Part shown: in pieces, positions 45,075 through 53,154 of the stretch | How positions within the stretch are numbered: position 1 is the first letter of the stretch | Layout of the letters: every line of letters starts with the position of its first letter | Assembly: GCA_009694305.1 (NCBI GenBank) | Contig: SHVL01000008.1 | Coordinates: 1-60,524, forward strand | Direction: 5' to 3' | Origin: Thermoleophilia bacterium | GTDB lineage: Bacteria > Actinomycetota > Thermoleophilia > Gaiellales > Gaiellaceae | DNA length: 60,524 bases | Notes under the pieces: generated by a model | What the model was told of the DNA's origin: nothing | The model's input: the letters and a program-made list of their open reading frames with translations, nothing else | The model's database searches: none | Translations under genes and position numbers: made by a program

Positions 45075-45844
45075 GGCATCCTCCCGAACGCAAGCGTGCC
45101 GACGTCAACCGCCGTGACACCGCCGTCAACGGCGATCACGGAGCCGTTGACGTAGGACGCGTCGTCGGAGAGGAGCCAGGCAACAGCACCGGCGATCTCC
45201 TCGGGCATGCTTGCCCGGCGCAGCGGCACGTCGGCGGTCACCTCGGCATACGCCTCCTCCCGCGAGCCGCGGCCGAGCGCATCCATCTCGCCGTCGGCCA
45301 TGGGCGTGTGCACCCAGCCAGGACAGAGGCAGTTCGCCCGCACGCCCACCGGCCCGTGATCGACCGCAATGCACCGGGTCAACATCATGAGAGCCGCCTT
45401 GGACGAGCAGTAGGCGAGGCTCGAAGCCGTCGCACGCATCGCCGAGACGGATGCGATGCTGACGATGGCTCCGCGCACGTCGATCAGATACGGGATCGCA
45501 GCACGCGCGACGAGAAAGGCGCCGGTCACGTTCGTCGCGAACACCTGCTCGAAGACGGCGGGGTCGAGGTCGAGCAACGATCCCTCACCCCCTCGACCGG
45601 CGTTGAGGACGAGCGCATCCAGGGAGCCGTAGCGGGCGACGGTCTCGGCAACAGCCCGGTCGGCGTCGGCGACGACGCCCGTGTCGGCGACGATCGCAAG
45701 ACCGCCGATCGAACGCGCAACCTCGTCGATCGGTGCCGCTCTTCGTCCGGTGACGGCGACCATGTAGCCGTCTGCAGCGAGGCGTCGGGCGACTGCCGCA
45801 CCGATCCCCGTCCCACCTCCGGTAACGAGGGCGACCCCGGTCAC
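45071..45844 (-). CDS. Short-chain dehydrogenase/reductase
   Basis: A classical SDR of 257 residues. VTGGGTGIGAAVARRL is the nucleotide loop (TGxxxGIG), LVLNAGRGG is the NAG motif, and the Ser-Tyr-Lys triad is in SIASVSAMRATASSLAYCSSKAAL (landmark YCSSK). CPGWVHTPM and SDDASYVNGSVIAVDGG complete the fold. A GTG at 45844 overlaps the previous stop by 4 nt. It probably oxidises or reduces a pathway alcohol or dihydrodiol; the direction is unknown. Confidence 0.92.
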   Translation of the reverse strand: MTGVALVTGGGTGIGAAVARRLAADGYMVAVTGRRAAPIDEVARSIGGLAIVADTGVVADADRAVAETVARYGSLDALVLNAGRGGEGSLLDLDPAVFEQVFATNVTGAFLVARAAIPYLIDVRGAIVSIASVSAMRATASSLAYCSSKAALMMLTRCIAVDHGPVGVRANCLCPGWVHTPMADGEMDALGRGSREEAYAEVTADVPLRRASMPEEIAGAVAWLLSDDASYVNGSVIAVDGGVTAVDVGTLAFGRMP

Positions 45845-46644
45845 GCGCGCAAGTCCTTGACGATCTCCTGGTCGTCCACGGTGTAGCCAAAGGTGAACCT
45901 GAAGCCCTTGCCGACCCGAACCGGAGCGAGCAGATCGTGCTCCTCGTGCGCCGCGCCAAACAGGTCGAGCGTGGCGCTCCCCTCCCACACCGGCGAGACG
46001 ACGCGGCTGCGACTCCGGGAACGGGCAAGCTCGTGCACCGCCGGGTCGTCGTGCCGTCCGGCCTCGAGCCGGGGAAAGTGACGGACGTTGACGATCGGCG
46101 GGTCGTTGTGTGTCGGCCCGGCCTCGGAGAGCCGCTCGAGCGTGACGGTCGCCTCCGCGACACGACGCTCGTAGGCCGCGCAGGTGCCGCCGAACGTCGC
46201 CCCGGCCTTCACACCCGGGTCAGCCGGACTCTCGAGCCCGAAGGTGCGGGTGATCCAGATCGAGCCGAGCTTCTTCGGAAAGCCCTGCAGCCACCCACGC
46301 GTGAGCGCGAAGTCGCGATCGACCCAGATGAACGGGCAGGTCGTCACCTCCTCGCCGTCGAGCAGCGCGTTGACGACGAGGAACACCTCCTTGTACTGCG
46401 AACGCGAGGGGTCGAGTAGTTCACCGCCACTCTCCGAGCACGACTGCCAGTCGGCGAACACCGCAGCGCAACGTCCGGCGTCGGGGTGTGGGTCGAGGCC
46501 CGCGGGCAGGCATGACACCGCCTTCTCGGGGTCGGCCCAGTACTCGACGACGAGGAAGTCTCCGACGTAGTGCCACGGCGGGTAGGGGACGATCGAGGCG
46601 CGACCACCCGGGGAGCGAGGGATGGTGAATCCGGTCAGCGGCAC
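45841..46644 (-). CDS. Acetoacetate-decarboxylase-family protein
   Basis: A protein of 267 residues. PYPPWHYVGDFLVVEYWADPEKA at the N-terminus (landmark PWHYVG) and GWLQGFPKKLGSIWITR, with the lysines where the Schiff-base Lys of acetoacetate decarboxylase lies, place it in PF06314. Family members also work as aldolase-dehydratases on pyruvate, so decarboxylation is not assured. The GTG at 46644 overlaps the upstream TAG by one base. A role in processing a ring-cleavage or keto-acid product is inferred. Confidence 0.82.
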   Translation of the reverse strand: MPLTGFTIPRSPGGRASIVPYPPWHYVGDFLVVEYWADPEKAVSCLPAGLDPHPDAGRCAAVFADWQSCSESGGELLDPSRSQYKEVFLVVNALLDGEEVTTCPFIWVDRDFALTRGWLQGFPKKLGSIWITRTFGLESPADPGVKAGATFGGTCAAYERRVAEATVTLERLSEAGPTHNDPPIVNVRHFPRLEAGRHDDPAVHELARSRSRSRVVSPVWEGSATLDLFGAAHEEHDLLAPVRVGKGFRFTFGYTVDDQEIVKDLRA

Positions 46645-47558
46645 TATGCGGTCGCCTCCGGAAGGGTGTGGCCGCGCGTCTCGAGGCTCTCCGCCTCGGA
46701 CGCGATCGCTGCCGCGTCGAACCGGAAGTAGGAGCGTGGCGGCAGCGGGCCCCACGTGTTCGACGAGTACCGGTCGTCCGGCCAGAGCCGTGGCTCGTGG
46801 TCTGCCTGAAGCTGTTCCATGTCGCAGTACAGCTCGACGAAGCACTCCTCCTCGACGATCCTCACATAGCTCGCGATATTGCCTCCCACTCCGTGCCGCG
46901 CCGGCCCCCAGCCGAGCCAGCGACCGTGCCGCGCGAGGTGGTCGAGCATGTCACGCATCTGGCCCACGTCCACCGTGTCGAATGCGAGATGGTGGAAGTG
47001 ACCCGGCGTCATGTCGATCAGCGCCATTACGTGATGGTCGGTGTTGATCCGGAACCAGATCCCGGCCTCACCCAGACGATCGGAAACCGTCATCCCCAGA
47101 ACCTCGGTGTAGAACCTGATCGACTCCTCGAAGTGGGAGCTGAGGCAGTTGACGTGCCCGAGCTTCCGTGGCGACCCCGGCCGAACGGTCGTCGAGCGGC
47201 GGGCGTGGACGACCCAGAGCTCCTGGCGGCGATACGGCATGACCTGCACGCCCCGTCCATCGGGATCGACGAGGAAGATGCTCCCTTCCAGCTCCTGCCA
47301 GTGGATGTCGAGCGATCGCAGGTGGGCCCGAACGTCATCGAGAGAGCAGTCATGGGCCAGTTCGAAGCCGGTGTGCTCGTGGCCCGGAGAGCCGGGTACG
47401 AGCTCGAGGCTGTAGGGCTCGTCGTCACATGAGAGGAGAGCGCGCGCGCCGTCACGCCCCCGGTCGTGCAGGCCGAACTCGACCGCCCAGCGTGCTGCTG
47501 CCTCGTCTACGTCGGCGACCCCGAGGCAGACATGGTCGATGCGCCGCAGGTCGATCAC
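46644..47558 (-). CDS. VOC-superfamily extradiol-dioxygenase-like protein
   Basis: A two-domain vicinal-oxygen-chelate protein of 304 residues. The N-terminal half (IDHVCLGVADVDEAAARW) is the non-catalytic module. The C-terminal half has the metal triad of type I extradiol dioxygenases: His in KLGHVNCLS, His in FHHLAFDTVD and Glu in CFVELYCDMEQ. It would cleave a catechol-type ring next to the hydroxyl groups. It overlaps the FAA hydrolase stop by 4 nt, a common pairing in meta-cleavage pathways. Confidence 0.85.
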   Translation of the reverse strand: MIDLRRIDHVCLGVADVDEAAARWAVEFGLHDRGRDGARALLSCDDEPYSLELVPGSPGHEHTGFELAHDCSLDDVRAHLRSLDIHWQELEGSIFLVDPDGRGVQVMPYRRQELWVVHARRSTTVRPGSPRKLGHVNCLSSHFEESIRFYTEVLGMTVSDRLGEAGIWFRINTDHHVMALIDMTPGHFHHLAFDTVDVGQMRDMLDHLARHGRWLGWGPARHGVGGNIASYVRIVEEECFVELYCDMEQLQADHEPRLWPDDRYSSNTWGPLPPRSYFRFDAAAIASEAESLETRGHTLPEATA

Positions 47559-48433
47559 GGGTTGCCACCGTCGGCGACCAGGCGTTCCGCCTCGTCCTCG
47601 GGGATCGCCAGCGCCACGTGGAGCGTCTGGGCCGAGACCTGCATCTGCTCACCGGGCCCGGCGAGATCGACATCCCACTCCTCGATCGTGTTCCTCAGCC
47701 GTCCGATCCCGGAGATCTCGACCTCGACGACGTCTCCCGGCTTCATCGGCCGCGAGTTCGCGGGTGTCCCGGTGAGGATGACGTCTCCCGGCTCGAGCGT
47801 GATCAGCCTGCATACGTCTGCGAGCTGATAGGCGACGGAGAAGAGGAGATCGTCGGCGGTCGCCTCCTGCACCACCTCTCCATTGAGAGAGGTGCGCAGG
47901 GTGAAGTCGGTCGGGTCGAACTCCGCCGCAGGCACGAGCTCGGGGCCGAGCGGGAGGAAGCCGTCGTGGCCCTTGACCCGCAACATGGCCCCGCGGTCGG
48001 CGTGACGGAAGTCGTGCATGCCAACGTCGTTCGCGCAGGTGTAGCCACCCACGTAGTCGAGCACCTCGTCGATCGGCACGCCCTTCATCCGTCGCGCGAT
48101 GACGACAGCAAGCTCACCCTCGTAGTTGAGGAACTGCGCACCGCGCGCCATCAGAATCGGTTGGCGATGGCCGTTCAACGTGGTCGGCGGCTTCATGAAG
48201 TAGGAGGGCTCGGGTGGTGTGCGGGCGGCGTATTCACGCACGCGGCTGCCGTAGGTGAGATGCACGGCGAGGATTTTCGACGGCGCAGCCGGTGCGAGAT
48301 AGACGGCGGACGTCTCGGCAATCACGAGCCCGTCCGCAAGGACGATCTCGTCGCCGGCGCGGCGCCCCCACCGCGCTTCACCGTCCACCTCGACGCAGAC
48401 ACAGCGAACTTCCGGGTTACAGATGGGAGGCAT
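47555..48433 (-). CDS. Fumarylacetoacetate hydrolase family protein (HpaG/YcgM-like)
   Basis: A 292-residue protein. YFMKPPTTLNGH near residue 80, the metal-binding ELAVVIARRMKGVP, YTCANDVGMHDFR and VILTGTPANSRPMKPGDVVEVEI (landmark TGTPA) are FAA-family motifs. Members hydrate, decarboxylate or hydrolyse ring-cleavage products. It starts at ATG 48433 inside the end of the glutamine-synthetase-like gene (17-nt overlap), so these two are coupled. Confidence 0.92.
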   Translation of the reverse strand: MPPICNPEVRCVCVEVDGEARWGRRAGDEIVLADGLVIAETSAVYLAPAAPSKILAVHLTYGSRVREYAARTPPEPSYFMKPPTTLNGHRQPILMARGAQFLNYEGELAVVIARRMKGVPIDEVLDYVGGYTCANDVGMHDFRHADRGAMLRVKGHDGFLPLGPELVPAAEFDPTDFTLRTSLNGEVVQEATADDLLFSVAYQLADVCRLITLEPGDVILTGTPANSRPMKPGDVVEVEISGIGRLRNTIEEWDVDLAGPGEQMQVSAQTLHVALAIPEDEAERLVADGGNP

Positions 48434-49805
48434 ATTCCTCGATCTCCCATCGGGTCACGAACACGACGTCGAACTCTTCGACCTCCTCCGTGAAACGCTC
48501 CACCTCGAACCGCTTCATCGCGACAAACGTGTGGACGAGATGCTTGCCGAGCAGCCCGGTGAGCACCGTGTCTGCCTCGAGGGCGTCGAGGGCCGCACCG
48601 AGGTCGGAGGGTAGGGCCGAGCCTGCATGGGCCTCGTCCATCCGGTAGGCGTCGCCGACGACCGGGTCCGGTGGCGTGAGCCCGCGTTCGATGCCGTCGA
48701 GGCCGGCGAGCAGAATGGCGGCGATCATCAGATGCGGGCACGCCGCACCGTCGGCGACGCGCACCTCGACGCGGGCACGGGAACCTCGCTCATTCGGAAC
48801 GCGACAGAGGGCCGTTCGATTGTCATGTCCCCAGTTCGCGTGCGTCGGTGCGAGGCTGTCCGGCAGGAGCCTCTTGTAGGCGTTGACCGTGGGACCGAGG
48901 ATCGCCTGGAGCCCCTGTGCGTGGTCGATCACACCGGCGATGAAGCTCGCTGCGAGCGGACTCGGGCCCGCCGCACCCTGCGCATCGGGCCCACCCTCGT
49001 CGGCGAAGGCGTTCCGGCCGCTGCTGTCGTTGAACGAGAGGTGCACGTGGAAGCCGGAGCCGCCCTGGTCGGAAAACGGACGGCCCATGAACGTGGCGAG
49101 CATCCCCTCACGGACAGCGATCTCCTTCACGGCCGCCTTCAGCATGAATGCGCGATCCGCTGCGTCGAGCGCACCGGAATGCCTGAGGTTGATCTCGTAC
49201 TGCGAGTTCATGAACTCGTGGTTCGCGGCGAACGCCTCCAGGCCGAGCTCGTCGCACCAGAGCAGCATCCGGAGGACGATCTCGCGCGGGTCCGAGACTG
49301 CCCCCACCGTGTAGACGCGGGAAAGCTCGTCCACGTAGCGGCGAATGCCGTTCGGGGCCTCGAGGTCGCGCTCGGCCAGGAAGAACTCGAGCTCGGGCGC
49401 CACGATCGGCTCGAGACCGCGAGCAGCGTATGCGTCTACGACACGCTGCAACAATGCCCTCGGGCAGGACGGGAAGTGGTCTGCCCCGTCGAGCGTCCAC
49501 GCCTCGCCGAGGCACCACGCGACCTCTGGCTGCCAGGGGACGGGTCGCAACGTGCCGAGGTCGGGCCGGACCGCAAGGTCAACGTAGCCCTCCTCGCCGC
49601 CGACGACCGGGGTGTGCCGGAGATCGGTGCCCATCACCGCGGCGCAGAACGAGACGCCTTCCTCGCACATACCGGCGAAATGCCTGACCGGGATGTCCTT
49701 GCCACGGGCAACCCCGTGCAGATCGGTGTACAGCAGCCTGACGGCGCGCACCCCGAGGCCGCTCATCGTCCTCATGGCCGCCTCGGCCTCCTGGTGCAGG
49801 CTCAT
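48417..49805 (-). CDS. Glutamine-synthetase-family ligase (gamma-glutamyl-amine synthetase-like)
   Basis: A 462-residue member of the GS superfamily. Metal and ATP site features are kept: PELEFFL, NHEFMNSQYEINL, GFHVHLSFND, NRTALCRVP and RVEVRVADGAACPHL. The operon setting (permease, oxygenases, HDAC-like amidohydrolase) argues against nitrogen assimilation and for gamma-glutamylation of an amine, as PuuA, IpuC or the aniline enzymes do. ATG 49805 has AAGGAGG 7 nt before it, the best ribosome site in the operon. Confidence 0.85.
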   Translation of the reverse strand: MSLHQEAEAAMRTMSGLGVRAVRLLYTDLHGVARGKDIPVRHFAGMCEEGVSFCAAVMGTDLRHTPVVGGEEGYVDLAVRPDLGTLRPVPWQPEVAWCLGEAWTLDGADHFPSCPRALLQRVVDAYAARGLEPIVAPELEFFLAERDLEAPNGIRRYVDELSRVYTVGAVSDPREIVLRMLLWCDELGLEAFAANHEFMNSQYEINLRHSGALDAADRAFMLKAAVKEIAVREGMLATFMGRPFSDQGGSGFHVHLSFNDSSGRNAFADEGGPDAQGAAGPSPLAASFIAGVIDHAQGLQAILGPTVNAYKRLLPDSLAPTHANWGHDNRTALCRVPNERGSRARVEVRVADGAACPHLMIAAILLAGLDGIERGLTPPDPVVGDAYRMDEAHAGSALPSDLGAALDALEADTVLTGLLGKHLVHTFVAMKRFEVERFTEEVEEFDVVFVTRWEIEEYASHL

Positions 49806-49824
49806 GCTCGCACCTCCTTGCCGG

Positions 49825-51486
49825 TCAGGATCGCACCCGCACGGGCAGGCGCTTGATGCCGTTGAAGAAGTTCGAGCGCAGGCGCGTCGGCGTTCCCGCA
49901 AGCTCGATCCGGTCGAGATACGGAACCATCTCCTCGAGCCAGATCTTCACCTCCAGCTTCGCGAGGTGCGCTCCGAGACAGAAATGCGGCCCGCCGAGGC
50001 CGAAGGTGAGATGCCGGTTCGGCTGTCGTCCGAGGTCGAGCCGATGTGGATCGGCAAACTTCTCCTCGTCGTAGTTGCCCGCGGCGTACCACATCGTCAC
50101 CTTATCGCCGGCCTTTATCGACCGGCCGTGAACCGTGATATCGCGCGTCGCAGTGCGCCTGAAGTGATGCACGGGATGCGCCCGCCGGAGAATCTCGTCG
50201 GCGGCGGTTCCGGCAAGTGAGGGGTCGGCGATCAGTCGCGCAGCCTCGTCGGGGTGGGCGAGAAGATCGAGGAGACCAAGGCTGATCGTGTGCCTCGTCG
50301 TCTCGTTCCCGGCAGCGGTGAGCAGGATGAAGAACAGCCCGAACTCCTCCTCCGAGAGGCGGGAGCCGTCGATCTCGGCTTCGACGAGATGCGTGGTGAT
50401 GTCGTCGCGCGGGTCGAGGCGCCGGGCTGCACCGAGGCGACAGCCATACTCGATCAACTCCGGTGCGAACGGGCTCGAGAACGGCAGCAGGCGGTTCGCC
50501 GGGTCGTTCGAGGTCAGCTCCAGCACGTTCTGTTCTCCGACGACCTCCGGGTCGGTGTTGCCGAGCAGCTTGTCGCCGAGCTCGATCAACAGACGCCTGT
50601 CCTCGATCGGTAGCCCCATGATCTCCGAGAACACCCACATCGGGATCTCCGCTGCAACATCCTCGACCCAGTCGAAGGCGTCTCGCTCGAACGCCTCCGC
50701 GAGGATGCCGCCGGCGAGGCCCCGGATGCGCTCCTCGTAGCTGTTGACGATGCGCGGGGTGAAGCCCTTGTTGACGAGGTCACGGAGTCGCGTCTGCGCA
50801 GGCGGGTCGGTGTCGATCATCGACCTCCGTGCCAGGATCTCTTCGGGTGCGAGGTCTTCGAGAGATGTCCCGCCGGTCTCTGAGGAGTATGTCTCCCACT
50901 CCTTCGACACCTGCACGATGTCGTCGTAGCGCGTGAAGACCCAGAAGCCACGGCCGTCGGCCTCGGGCTGCCAGTGGAGCGGGGCCTCACGCCGGAGCAG
51001 CGTCAGCCACTCGTGGGGGACTCCCTGCTCCCACACGGCGAGGTCGGTCAGGTCGATCTCGGCGAGGACGGGGCCGTCCACCGCGGGTGCAAAGGTTGTC
51101 GCCGCTTCGGCAGCGGCCTGCGGAATGTGTACCTCCTGCTCGTGCACCGCCTCTGCAGCAGCGGGTGGTGGGCCGAGCCGCACCTGAAGCTCACCCCCCT
51201 CGACACGCGCCTCGAAGATCGGAAGTGGCTCGAACGCAGGCGGACAGAGGACATCTCCCGTGCGCAGGTCGAACTCCGAACCGTGACAGGGACAGACAAT
51301 CACACCACTGTCGAGCTCACCGTCGGAGAGCGAGCAGTCCTCGTGGGTGCAGGTGTCCTGAAATGCGACCCATCCTTCGGCCGTCCGACCGAGGCAGACG
51401 GCCATACCGCCGACCTCGGCGAGGCGGAGGAAGCCCACGTGGGCTTCCTCCGCCTCGCCGATGCCGAACCAGACAAGTTCGGTCAC
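49825..51486 (-). CDS. Rieske [2Fe-2S]-cytochrome P450 fusion
   Basis: One frame of 553 residues with two redox domains. Residues 1-105 are a Rieske ferredoxin: Cys46 and His48 (CTH), Cys65 and His68 (CPCH). An Ala/Pro-rich linker (about 106-145) leads to a complete P450: I-helix AAGNETTRH, K-helix ExxR in EILRRAHPVHHFRR, heme Cys503 in FGLGGPHFCLGAHLAK. Known P450 fusions carry other partners, so an N-terminal Rieske module is unusual. The linker would let the ferredoxin deliver electrons to the heme directly. A 46-bp palindrome covers codons 9-24. No ribosome site is obvious; the permease stop is 11 nt upstream. Confidence 0.92.
   Translation of the reverse strand: MTELVWFGIGEAEEAHVGFLRLAEVGGMAVCLGRTAEGWVAFQDTCTHEDCSLSDGELDSGVIVCPCHGSEFDLRTGDVLCPPAFEPLPIFEARVEGGELQVRLGPPPAAAEAVHEQEVHIPQAAAEAATTFAPAVDGPVLAEIDLTDLAVWEQGVPHEWLTLLRREAPLHWQPEADGRGFWVFTRYDDIVQVSKEWETYSSETGGTSLEDLAPEEILARRSMIDTDPPAQTRLRDLVNKGFTPRIVNSYEERIRGLAGGILAEAFERDAFDWVEDVAAEIPMWVFSEIMGLPIEDRRLLIELGDKLLGNTDPEVVGEQNVLELTSNDPANRLLPFSSPFAPELIEYGCRLGAARRLDPRDDITTHLVEAEIDGSRLSEEEFGLFFILLTAAGNETTRHTISLGLLDLLAHPDEAARLIADPSLAGTAADEILRRAHPVHHFRRTATRDITVHGRSIKAGDKVTMWYAAGNYDEEKFADPHRLDLGRQPNRHLTFGLGGPHFCLGAHLAKLEVKIWLEEMVPYLDRIELAGTPTRLRSNFFNGIKRLPVRVRS
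51416..51461. repeat. 46-bp perfect palindrome inside the Rieske-P450 gene
   Basis: Bases 51416-51438 and 51439-51461 are exact inverse complements with no spacer; the centre reads AAGCCCAC/GTGGGCTT. It encodes residues 9-24 of the fusion protein. In RNA it would form a near 23-bp stem close to the start codon. It may regulate translation of the oxygenase, bind a dimeric protein, or be a fold-back assembly error. Confidence 0.92.
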
Positions 51487-51497
51487 GGCCAGCGTTC

Positions 51498-53066
51498 CTA
51501 GAGCGGCGTCGTGTCGCCCGCCGACTCGAACGCGAGCGTCTCGTCGAGCGGTGCAACGCCACGATGCTCGGCGGCGTGGGCCGCGGCATTGTCCAGGCTG
51601 TCGCGACGCATGACCATGACGATCAGGAACCAGATGAGGGTCAGGACGAGCAACCCGATCGTCCAGGCCGCCGCGACCCAGTTGAAGTTGGAGTGGTCAT
51701 GAGGTTGCGGGTTGAGAGCCCCGTAGAACCCGAGGATCGGCGTTGCCACGGCGACCGCCACGATCAGGTACTGCCACCACTTGTTCCCGCTCGCGCGTAC
51801 GAGACGGAATGCGGCAATCGCGAGGACGAGGTAGACGATCTCGATCGCAAACGAGCCGATCGTCGCAGCGAGGATGAACGTCGCGAACTGGTCGTTCGGG
51901 AAGAACGGGATGAACTTGCCGGCCTCGTCCATGAACCCGAACTGCGCCGCGTAGTCCGTGGCGAACACGAGCAGCGTGAGGCCGATGCCGCCGACGGCGA
52001 CCATCAGGTTCCCGACCCACGGCGTGTCACGGCGCGATGTCTTCGCAAAGAACGCCGGAAGGAGTCCGTCACGTCCGAGTGCGAAGAAGCCGCGGCCGAT
52101 CATCACGCAGATCGCCAGAGCAAGCGCCATCGCGTCGAGAATGACGACGATCTCGAGGAGGGTGGCAAACCACGATCCGACGTACAGCGTCGCCATCTCG
52201 CCCACCGGCCCGGGGGAGAAGGCCCACAGGCCTTCGCTGACGGCCGTCTGGCCGTACCCGATCGAAAATGCATAGGACATGAGAACGAAGAAGCCTGCGG
52301 CCACGGCGACCGTGCCGATCAGCGCCCGCGGAATGGAGCGGTGCGGGTCGGCCGATTCCTCGCCGATCGAGGCGGCCGCCTCGAAGCCGACAAAGAGGAG
52401 GATCCCGAGCAGGATCCCGCCGAGAACGCCGCCTCCCGTGATCCCGAACAGCGAGGTCTCGCCGGGGTTGAACATCGACAGGGTGTTACCTTCCTTGCCG
52501 CCCTTGGCGATGATCACGACGGCAAGAATCAGCATCGGGATGAACGAGACAACCGCGAATGTCAGCATCGCGCGAATCGCAAGGCGCACGCCGAAGTAGT
52601 TGAGGGCGAGGACGATCGCGAGCGCGATCATGCCCCATATCCACCAGGCGGGTCCGCTGTCGGAGACGTGGGCCACCCAGAAGTTGTCGATCAAAACACT
52701 GAGCCCTAGGTAGATACCACCACCGCCGAGGAAGAGTGAGCCGACGAAGAAGAAGCCTGCAGTGAAGACACCTATCCACGGATGTGCGCCGTGCGTCAGG
52801 TACTCGTAGACCGCGCCGGCCCCCGCATACTTCCGCGCATAGAGCGAGATCGTGTACGCGATCGCGAGCACGCCGATGCCCGCAAGCAGCACTGCGAGCG
52901 TGGCATTCCAGCCGGCACCGATGTCAGGCCGAGAGACTCCGCCGAGAATGAGCGCGACCGAGAACATGGGGCCGATCGCGAGCGCCTGCGCGACGGCGTG
53001 CATCGTCGTAAGGTTCTTCTTGCCGAGCGCGCCGGTCGTGGCATCGCCCTCCGAGGCCTGGCTCAT
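51498..53066 (-). CDS. APC-superfamily amino acid/amine permease
   Basis: A 522-residue permease with about 12-14 membrane helices. The N-terminal KKNLTTMHAVAQALAIGPMFSVALILGG and the GFEAAASIGEESADPHRSIPRALIGTV stretch (landmarks GFEAAASIGEE and HRSIPRA) are signatures of the amino acid-polyamine-organocation group. It is the first gene of the catabolic operon and likely brings in the substrate. The ATG at 53066 has GGAGG 8 nt upstream, which excludes the longer frame to 53144. Confidence 0.93.
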   Translation of the reverse strand: MSQASEGDATTGALGKKNLTTMHAVAQALAIGPMFSVALILGGVSRPDIGAGWNATLAVLLAGIGVLAIAYTISLYARKYAGAGAVYEYLTHGAHPWIGVFTAGFFFVGSLFLGGGGIYLGLSVLIDNFWVAHVSDSGPAWWIWGMIALAIVLALNYFGVRLAIRAMLTFAVVSFIPMLILAVVIIAKGGKEGNTLSMFNPGETSLFGITGGGVLGGILLGILLFVGFEAAASIGEESADPHRSIPRALIGTVAVAAGFFVLMSYAFSIGYGQTAVSEGLWAFSPGPVGEMATLYVGSWFATLLEIVVILDAMALALAICVMIGRGFFALGRDGLLPAFFAKTSRRDTPWVGNLMVAVGGIGLTLLVFATDYAAQFGFMDEAGKFIPFFPNDQFATFILAATIGSFAIEIVYLVLAIAAFRLVRASGNKWWQYLIVAVAVATPILGFYGALNPQPHDHSNFNWVAAAWTIGLLVLTLIWFLIVMVMRRDSLDNAAAHAAEHRGVAPLDETLAFESAGDTTPL

Positions 53067-53105
53067 ACGATCAACCTCCCGTGTAGGTCGGACGCTCGTG
53101 CCCAC

Positions 53106-53154
53106 TTGCGTCCTGGTTGCCGAGACGATATAACAATCGAACATCGAATGTCAA
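53106..53154. promoter_or_regulatory. Overlapping divergent promoters with a putative GntR operator
   Basis: Rightward: TTGCGT (53106-53111), 17 nt, TATAAC (53129-53134), for gntR. Leftward: TTGACA (53154-53149), 18 nt, TATCGT (53130-53125), for the catabolic operon; its transcript would have a leader of about 50 nt with a ribosome site. The inverted repeat ACAT-CGA-ATGT (53141-53151) overlaps the leftward -35 region and the gntR start codon, so a bound GntR dimer could block both directions. Confidence 0.6.

Noticed and set aside
48417-49805. Housekeeping glutamine synthetase (GlnA)
   Set aside because: The gene sits in a catabolic operon with a permease and oxygenases, which suggests an amine-specific GS-like ligase.
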